Made by a program: the position numbers and the translations under genes. A stretch of DNA of 9,740 nt from CAYYTU01 sp964474655 (GTDB taxonomy: Bacteria; Chloroflexota; Anaerolineae; B4-G1): the NCBI GenBank assembly GCA_964474655.1, contig CAYYTU010000089.1, positions 1 through 9,740 on the forward strand, read 5' to 3'. Under the pieces are notes generated by a model that made no database searches, had not been told where the DNA came from, and saw only the letters and a program-made list of their open reading frames with translations. This document shows, piece by piece, positions 5,494-9,740 of the stretch (position 1 is its first letter; every line of letters starts with the position of its first letter).

Positions 5494-5520
5494 AAATAGA
5501 CATAGTAAAGGAGAACTAAA

Positions 5521-6522
5521 ATGACAAAGGTAGCGATTAACGGATTCGGAAGAATTGGTAGAGCAGCTTTCAAGATCATCTTGGACACACCAGAGTTAGA
5601 GCTGGTAGGCTTCAACGATATTATGCCGTTGGATAACCTGGCCTACCTGCTTAAATACGATACGGTCTACGGGCGGTACGACAAAGAGGTGGAAGCCAAG
5701 GGCGACGTCCTGGTGGTGGACGGCAAGGAATACCAGTTTTTCCAGGAACGCGATCCGGCTGACTTGCCCTGGGGTGAGTTGGGCGTCGACATCGCCTTCG
5801 AATGCACCGGCATCTTCCGCTACAAGGCCGGCATCCAGAAGCACCTCGACGCTGGGGCGAAGTTCGTCATCCTCTCGGCCCCCGGCAAAGAAGAAGGGAT
5901 TCCCACCGTCGTGCACGGCGTGAACGTCCCCGAGGACCCAGAGGTCAAGTACCTATCGTGCGCCAGCTGCACCACCAACTGCATCACCCCGGTGGTGGAG
6001 GTTATGAAGCGACGGATCGGCGTGGCGAAAGCTATCATGACCACCATTCACGCTTACACATCCACGCAGGCCATCGTCGACGGGCCCAGCAAGAAGATCC
6101 GCCGGGGACGCGCTGCGGCCGAAAACTTCGTACCCACCTCGACCGGCGCCGCGATCGCGACCACGCGGGTGCTCCCGGAGCTTGAAGGGCGGTTCGACGG
6201 CGTGGCCGTGCGCGCTCCCATCCCCGTTGGCTCCATCTCCGACATCATCTTCGTGACCGAGCGCGATACCTCCGTCGAAGAAGTAAACGACATCTTCCGC
6301 GAGGAGGCCGCCTCCGATAAATACCAGGGCATCCTGGGCGTGGCGGAGGACCCGATCGTCTCATCCGACATCGTGGGTGATTCACACGCCTCCATCGTCG
6401 ACGTCGGTATGACGCAGGTCGTCGATGGCACCCTGGTCAAGATAATGAGCTGGTACGATAACGAGTGGGGCTTCACTAGCCAGATGGTTCGGGAGAGCCT
6501 GCGCGTTGCGAAGACGCTCTGA
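5521..6522 (+). CDS. gap: Glyceraldehyde-3-phosphate dehydrogenase (type I), 333 aa
   Basis: Gap oxidises and phosphorylates glyceraldehyde 3-phosphate to 1,3-bisphosphoglycerate with NAD(P)+, reversibly, in the cytoplasm. Seen: dinucleotide-binding GFGRIGR (8-14) with the acidic D33 that normally favours NAD; the catalytic motif SCASCTTNC with nucleophile C150; H177 in TTIHAYT as its partner; STGAA (207-211) and R231 for phosphate binding; and the C-terminal SWYDNEWGF. Length is normal for the family. The S-loop reads VDGPSKKIRRGRAAA: the proline typical of NAD enzymes is kept, but the leucine before it is glycine, so NAD versus NADP preference is open. The loop after SAP (GKEEGIPTVVHGVN) is one residue longer than in common enzymes. 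A strong AAGGAG at 5508-5513 lies 7 bases before the ATG. It is the first of three consecutive glycolytic genes (gap-pgk-tpiA). Confidence 0.97.
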   Translation: MTKVAINGFGRIGRAAFKIILDTPELELVGFNDIMPLDNLAYLLKYDTVYGRYDKEVEAKGDVLVVDGKEYQFFQERDPADLPWGELGVDIAFECTGIFRYKAGIQKHLDAGAKFVILSAPGKEEGIPTVVHGVNVPEDPEVKYLSCASCTTNCITPVVEVMKRRIGVAKAIMTTIHAYTSTQAIVDGPSKKIRRGRAAAENFVPTSTGAAIATTRVLPELEGRFDGVAVRAPIPVGSISDIIFVTERDTSVEEVNDIFREEAASDKYQGILGVAEDPIVSSDIVGDSHASIVDVGMTQVVDGTLVKIMSWYDNEWGFTSQMVRESLRVAKTL

Positions 6523-6569
6523 TCTGAGGAAACACGGATAAGAGATAGCAGATACGCGAGGATGAACGA

Positions 6570-6600
6570 GTAGACAGGTACACGAAATGTACCTGTCTAC
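6570..6600 (+). terminator. Hairpin after gap, probable terminator
   Basis: GTAGACAGGTACA (6570-6582) and TGTACCTGTCTAC (6588-6600) form a perfect 13-bp stem with a CGAAA loop, 47 bp after the gap stop. The tail TTATTACCTT is only moderately U-rich, so this may terminate partly or serve as a stabilising or processing hairpin that sets gap mRNA apart from pgk-tpiA. Being symmetrical, it has no gene on the other strand to serve. Confidence 0.6.
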
Positions 6601-6643
6601 TTATTACCTTGACTCCTGCACCTTTCAAATTTTTGAGGAGCAG

Positions 6644-6740
6644 AGACTTCGGAAGTCTTAAAATGTGGTCTACAAACCCAATTTGGAAGCAAAGGGGTTA
6701 TTTTGCATCCAAAATCCTCGACGGTGGACTTCCGAAGTCT
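6644..6740. repeat. Inverted-repeat element with GACTTCGGAAGTC arms in the gap-pgk spacer
   Basis: AGACTTCGGAAGTC (6644-6657) and GACTTCCGAAGTCT (6727-6740) are exact reverse complements, and each arm is itself a quasi-palindrome (GACTTC-G-GAAGTC). Inside, TTTGGAAGCAAA (about 6683-6694) is nearly complementary to TTTTGCATCCAAAA (about 6701-6714), so the whole element can fold into one long hairpin. The 15-mer AGACTTCGGAAGTCT at 6644-6658 recurs exactly at 9726-9740, and a related core occurs at 646-658/727-739. It fills much of the otherwise gene-free 284-bp spacer between gap and pgk; any pgk promoter would have to lie in the AT-rich bases 6758-6785, where none is clear. Confidence 0.65.
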
Positions 6741-6806
6741 GGAGTCACCTGCAAGAGTTAAGTTATTACTTATCTGCATCCAATCTGATGGAGGTGCTGG
6801 CAATTG

Positions 6807-7997
6807 ATGGACAAGAAGACAATTCGTGACGTGGACGTGAGCGGCAAGCGCGTGTTGATGCGGGTCGATTTCAACGTGCCTCTCAAGGCAGGGGCCGTGA
6901 CCGACGATACTCGCATCGAGGCCGCGCTGCCCACGATTGAGTACCTGTTGGAACGTGACGCCGCTGTTATTTTGATGTCCCACCTGGGCCGCCCCAAGGG
7001 TAAAGTCGTCCAGGATCTGCGAGTGGACCCGGTGGCGGCGCGACTTTCGGAGTTGTTGGAAAGCCCGGTGAGCAAGATGGACGATTGCATCGGGCCAGAG
7101 GTCGAATCAGCCGTGGAGGCGATGAAACCAGGCGAGGTGATCCTGCTGGAAAATACCCGCTTCCACGCCGAAGAGAAAGCAAACGATCCCGACTTTTCCA
7201 CTCGGATGGCCGCCCTGGCCGACGTATACGTCAACGACGCCTTCGGCGCATGCCACCGCGCCCACGCTTCTACCGCCGGCGTGGCCCAGGCGATGCGCGA
7301 GAAAGGAAATCCCGCCGTCGCCGGCCTGTTGGTGGAGAAAGAACTGACCCTGCTGGGGCGAGCGGTGGACGACCCAGAGCGTCCCTTCGTCGCCATCCTC
7401 GGCGGCGCCAAGGTTTCTGGCAAGATCAAGGCCATCAAACGTCTGTTGGAGCGTTGCGATCGGCTGCTCATCGGCGGAGGAATGGCTAACACGTTCTTCA
7501 AGGCGATGGGCTATGAACTGGGCGAAAGCTTAGTCGAAGAAGACGTCGTTCCGACCGCGGAGGAGCTGATGCATAACTCCGGCGGCAAGCTGACGCTCCC
7601 CATCGACGTGATCATCGCCGATGCTTTCGATAACGAAGCCCAGACCAAAGTGGTGGCTCCGAACGAAGTACCTCCCGGCTGGCGCATACTCGATATCGGC
7701 CCCAAGACGGTCTTCACCTTCGAATCGGCACTGAAAGGGGCCAAGACAGTGACCTGGAACGGGCCGCTGGGCGTGTTTGAGATGCCCAACTTCGCCGTTG
7801 GCACCTTCGAGGTAGCGCGACTGCTCGCCGAGCTGAACGCCACCACCATCATCGGCGGCGGAGAATCGGCGGCCGCTGTGAAGCAAGCCGGCCTGGAAAA
7901 GGAAATGACCCACATCTCCACCGGCGGAGGGGCCAGCCTCCAATTCCTGCAAGGCGAGACCTTGCCGGCGCTGGCGGTTCTGGACGAGATCAGCTAG
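6807..7997 (+). CDS. pgk: Phosphoglycerate kinase, 396 aa
   Basis: Pgk transfers phosphate from 1,3-bisphosphoglycerate to ADP, yielding 3-phosphoglycerate and ATP; it works directly after Gap and reversibly in the cytoplasm. Seen from the ATG at 6807: RVDFNVP (19-25), SHLGRPKG (58-65), ENTRF (115-119) and NDAFG (143-147) in the phosphoglycerate lobe; GGAKVSGKI (199-207), GPKT (298-301), WNGPLGVFE (317-325) and STGGGA (371-376) in the nucleotide lobe. Length is normal and no key motif is missing. The start is ambiguous: GGAGG at 6790-6794 is 9 bases from a TTG at 6804 and 12 bases from the ATG at 6807, so the protein may begin one residue earlier. It follows gap after a spacer with a hairpin and a repeat, and precedes tpiA by 65 bp, so pgk-tpiA may be transcribed partly apart from gap. 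Confidence 0.96.
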   Translation: MDKKTIRDVDVSGKRVLMRVDFNVPLKAGAVTDDTRIEAALPTIEYLLERDAAVILMSHLGRPKGKVVQDLRVDPVAARLSELLESPVSKMDDCIGPEVESAVEAMKPGEVILLENTRFHAEEKANDPDFSTRMAALADVYVNDAFGACHRAHASTAGVAQAMREKGNPAVAGLLVEKELTLLGRAVDDPERPFVAILGGAKVSGKIKAIKRLLERCDRLLIGGGMANTFFKAMGYELGESLVEEDVVPTAEELMHNSGGKLTLPIDVIIADAFDNEAQTKVVAPNEVPPGWRILDIGPKTVFTFESALKGAKTVTWNGPLGVFEMPNFAVGTFEVARLLAELNATTIIGGGESAAAVKQAGLEKEMTHISTGGGASLQFLQGETLPALAVLDEIS

Positions 7998-8029
7998 CGT
8001 ATCAACAAGGCCCACTACGTAAGCAAAGA

Positions 8030-8035
8030 TATAAT
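8030..8035 (+). promoter_or_regulatory. Possible internal -10 box ahead of tpiA
   Basis: A perfect TATAAT lies in the 65-bp pgk-tpiA spacer, 28 bases before the tpiA ATG. No good -35 box is found at the right distance (CAAGGC at best), so an internal promoter is only a possibility. Confidence 0.3.
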
Positions 8036-8062
8036 AGCGTAAACAAGCGCAAAGGAGAGATG

Positions 8063-8839
8063 ATGCGCAAACCATTTATCGCTGGCAACTGGAAGATGCA
8101 CAAGACCATCGAGGAAGCGATCTCACTGGTCGTAAACTTACAAAAGGAGCTGGATGATTCCGTGCTAGAGGGCTGCGATGTAGCCGTCTGCCCCTCCTTC
8201 GTGGCCCTGGCCGCCGTGCGCGAGGTGCTGGACGGATCGGCCATTGGGCTGGGCGCTCAGAACATACACTGGGAGGAATCCGGCGCCTTCACCGGCGAGG
8301 TCAGCCCGGTGATGCTGGAGGGGTTGTGCGACTTCGTTATTATCGGCCACTCGGAGCGTCGCAACATCTTTGACGAGCCGGACGAATGGATCAACCAGAA
8401 GATTCACGCTGCGCTGGCTCACGGCCTCAAACCAATCGTCTGCGTCGGCGAGAACCTGGAACAGAACGAAGCCGGTGAGACGGAGTCCTTCGTCGGCGGA
8501 CAGGTCCGCGCCGCCTTCGAGGGACTTACGGCTGAGCAGGCGCGTACGATCACTATGGCCTACGAGCCGATCTGGGCTATCGGCACCGGCGTGCCGGCCA
8601 CAGGCGAGGGCGCCAACGAGATCATCGGCGACGCGGTGCGTGGCACGCTGACTGATCTTTACGGCGACGACGTGGCCCAGGCGATTCGAGTCCAGTACGG
8701 CGGCAGCGTCAAGCCCCACAACGTGACCGAGTTCCTTTCGCAACCGGAGATCGACGGAGCATTGGTGGGCGGTGCCAGCCTCAAGGCCGCCGACTTCGCA
8801 GCGATCGTGCGAAAAGGCCTGGCGGCAAAGCAGCAGTAA
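8063..8839 (+). CDS. tpiA: Triose-phosphate isomerase, 258 aa
   Basis: TpiA interconverts dihydroxyacetone phosphate and glyceraldehyde 3-phosphate, supplying the substrate of Gap; it is a cytoplasmic (beta/alpha)8 barrel, normally a dimer. Seen: AGNWKMH (7-13) with catalytic K11; GAQNIHW (64-70); IGHSERR (94-100) with the electrophilic H96; VCVGE (126-130); AYEPIWAIGTG (166-176) with base E168; and YGGSV (212-216) for the phosphate. The mobile loop 6 reads GTGVPAT, whereas most bacterial enzymes have a basic residue after GTG. Two ATG codons stand in tandem (8060 and 8063). AGGAG at 8053-8057 is 2 bases from the first and 5 from the second, so 8063 is preferred. It is the third gene of gap-pgk-tpiA and is followed by a long hairpin. 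Confidence 0.96.
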   Translation: MRKPFIAGNWKMHKTIEEAISLVVNLQKELDDSVLEGCDVAVCPSFVALAAVREVLDGSAIGLGAQNIHWEESGAFTGEVSPVMLEGLCDFVIIGHSERRNIFDEPDEWINQKIHAALAHGLKPIVCVGENLEQNEAGETESFVGGQVRAAFEGLTAEQARTITMAYEPIWAIGTGVPATGEGANEIIGDAVRGTLTDLYGDDVAQAIRVQYGGSVKPHNVTEFLSQPEIDGALVGGASLKAADFAAIVRKGLAAKQQ

Positions 8840-8844
8840 GCGCC

Positions 8845-8892
8845 AGAGGGAATAAGTGGATGCTCCCTCCGAGAGCATCCACTTACCCCTCT
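8845..8892 (+). terminator. Long hairpin after tpiA
   Basis: TAAGTGGATGCTC (8853-8865) pairs perfectly with GAGCATCCACTTA (8873-8885) around a 7-base loop. The stem is extended outward by AGAGGG (8845-8850) with CCCTCT (8887-8892) across a small internal loop. It begins 5 bases after the tpiA stop. There is no U-tract, so classical Rho-independent termination is doubtful; it may mark the 3' end of tpiA mRNA or protect it. It ends 11 bases before the next start codon. Confidence 0.5.
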
Positions 8893-8903
8893 AACTGCTC
8901 CCG

Positions 8904-9656
8904 ATGAGATGGCTCCCTCTCCTCTCCCTGGCAATCGTCCTCGCACTTCTCCTCCTGCTCGAACATTGGATTCATCGTCATCTGCAAGGAAGTATGCTGC
9001 TCCTTTCCGGGGACCGCGAACTCTCGGCGATGCTTTACGCCATCCCCCTCTTCCCCGGCATCGTCCTGCACGAAATAAGCCATGCCCTAGCGGCCCAGCT
9101 GCTAGGGGTGAAGGTGGGACGCATATCCCTCCGCCCCCAGCTGGAAGACCGAAGGATCCAGCTGGGATTTGTACCGGTCGAGAAAACCGACGCCGTACGC
9201 GCCAGCCTGATCGGCCTCGCCCCGCTGCTGACCGGCAGCCTGGTCATTATGGTGATCGGCTTTTCGATCTTCGACGTCGGCGTGACCCAGCAAGCGCTGG
9301 TGGACTTCGATCTTCCGGCCATCGGCGCTGGACTGCACCGGATGCTGAAGGCTCCCGACTTCTGGCTGTGGGCCTACGTGGTCTTTACGGTCAGCAACAC
9401 GATGTTTCCCAGTCGTTCCGATCGGCAGCCCTGGACCCCGGTGCTTCTCTTCTTGCTGCTGATCGGCCTGCTGCTCTGGTTGGTGGGCGCTGGCCCCCTG
9501 ATCACCAGCAAATTAGCCGATTCTTTCACCGCCGCCATCCGCTGGCTGGTGGTGGTGTACGCTTTTACCGTGGCTATGGACCTTCCCTTTATTCTGTTAA
9601 TCATGTTGCTGGAGAAGGGCCTGGAACGCGTGAAAGGGATGAAAGTAGACTATTAG
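8904..9656 (+). CDS. Multi-pass membrane protein with HExxH motif (site-2-protease/M50-like), 250 aa
   Basis: I do not recognise a named gene. Hydrophobic spans lie at about 4-20, 42-68, 99-122, 153-167, 178-200 and 211-236, so this is an inner-membrane protein with about five or six passes. In the second span, PGIVLHEISHALAAQLLG contains HEISH (56-60), the zinc-binding and catalytic signature of metallopeptidases, placed within the membrane as in the M50 site-2-protease family. A later NTMFPSRSD (165-173) could supply a third metal ligand (D173), comparable to the N-x-x-P...D motif of M50 enzymes, although the usual form differs. An intramembrane protease is therefore likely but unproven; no PDZ or CBS domain is attached. 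No Shine-Dalgarno precedes the ATG, and a stop codon lies in frame 12 bases upstream, so the start is fixed unless CTG 8895 is used. It is not obviously related to glycolysis. Confidence 0.75.
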   Translation: MRWLPLLSLAIVLALLLLLEHWIHRHLQGSMLLLSGDRELSAMLYAIPLFPGIVLHEISHALAAQLLGVKVGRISLRPQLEDRRIQLGFVPVEKTDAVRASLIGLAPLLTGSLVIMVIGFSIFDVGVTQQALVDFDLPAIGAGLHRMLKAPDFWLWAYVVFTVSNTMFPSRSDRQPWTPVLLFLLLIGLLLWLVGAGPLITSKLADSFTAAIRWLVVVYAFTVAMDLPFILLIMLLEKGLERVKGMKVDY

Positions 9657-9725
9657 TACTACAACGAGACTTTGACGAGCCTCTCGAAGGGGGTGTATGC
9701 AAAACTTGGGGGGGCAGGAGTGCCA

Positions 9726-9740
9726 AGACTTCGGAAGTCT
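9726..9740. repeat. Arm of a further GACTTCGGAAGTC repeat, cut by the window edge
   Basis: AGACTTCGGAAGTCT here is identical to 6644-6658. The rest of the element, if it has a second arm, lies beyond the window. The 69 bases between the membrane-protein stop and this repeat hold no recognisable gene or terminator. Confidence 0.6.

Noticed and set aside
8060..8062. First of two tandem ATG codons as tpiA start
   Set aside because: It is only 2 bases from the AGGAG, while the second ATG has a workable 5-base spacer and gives the usual N-terminus.

Overview
The window reads as chromosomal DNA of a moderately GC-rich, deep-branching bacterium. The best guess is a member of the Chloroflexota (Anaerolineae-like). 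This rests on protein style only: a YvcK with an added membrane anchor, a gap-pgk-tpiA glycolytic cluster, a GSISD-type GAPDH, and a small HExxH membrane protein. No marker gene fixes the taxonomy, so it is an inference. Nearly all of the window is ordinary core metabolism; the most interesting material is regulatory.

Minus strand, right to left. A promoter at 3603-3631 drives an MFS transporter (2036-3334) and, 18 bp behind it, an APH-fold small-molecule kinase (980-2017). Between promoter and transporter lies what may be the frameshifted remnant of a small gene. A 420-bp gene-free stretch follows the kinase and holds two imperfect inverted-repeat elements (627-771 and 791-948). Then comes the start of a histidine operon. 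Its promoter (573-600) is followed almost at once by a 28-codon leader peptide with five His codons in seven (476-562). Next come an antiterminator/terminator pair (terminator 420-452), a large stem-loop (330-403), and hisG, which runs off the left edge. This has all the parts of a classical ribosome-mediated his attenuator.

Plus strand, left to right. A near-consensus promoter (3959-3987) precedes yvcK (4104-5411), a membrane-anchored member of the gluconeogenesis-factor family. It is followed by gap (5521-6522), pgk (6807-7997) and tpiA (8063-8839), which encode consecutive enzymes of lower and middle glycolysis/gluconeogenesis. A tandem 13-bp repeat sits just upstream of gap. A perfect 13-bp hairpin and an inverted-repeat element separate gap from pgk. 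After tpiA and a long hairpin comes a multi-pass membrane protein with a zinc-peptidase-like HExxH motif (8904-9656).

The quasi-palindrome GACTTCGGAAGTC occurs in the gap-pgk spacer and again at the right edge, with a related copy near hisG, suggesting a dispersed non-coding repeat family in this genome. No tRNA, rRNA, CRISPR array, transposase or phage gene was seen.
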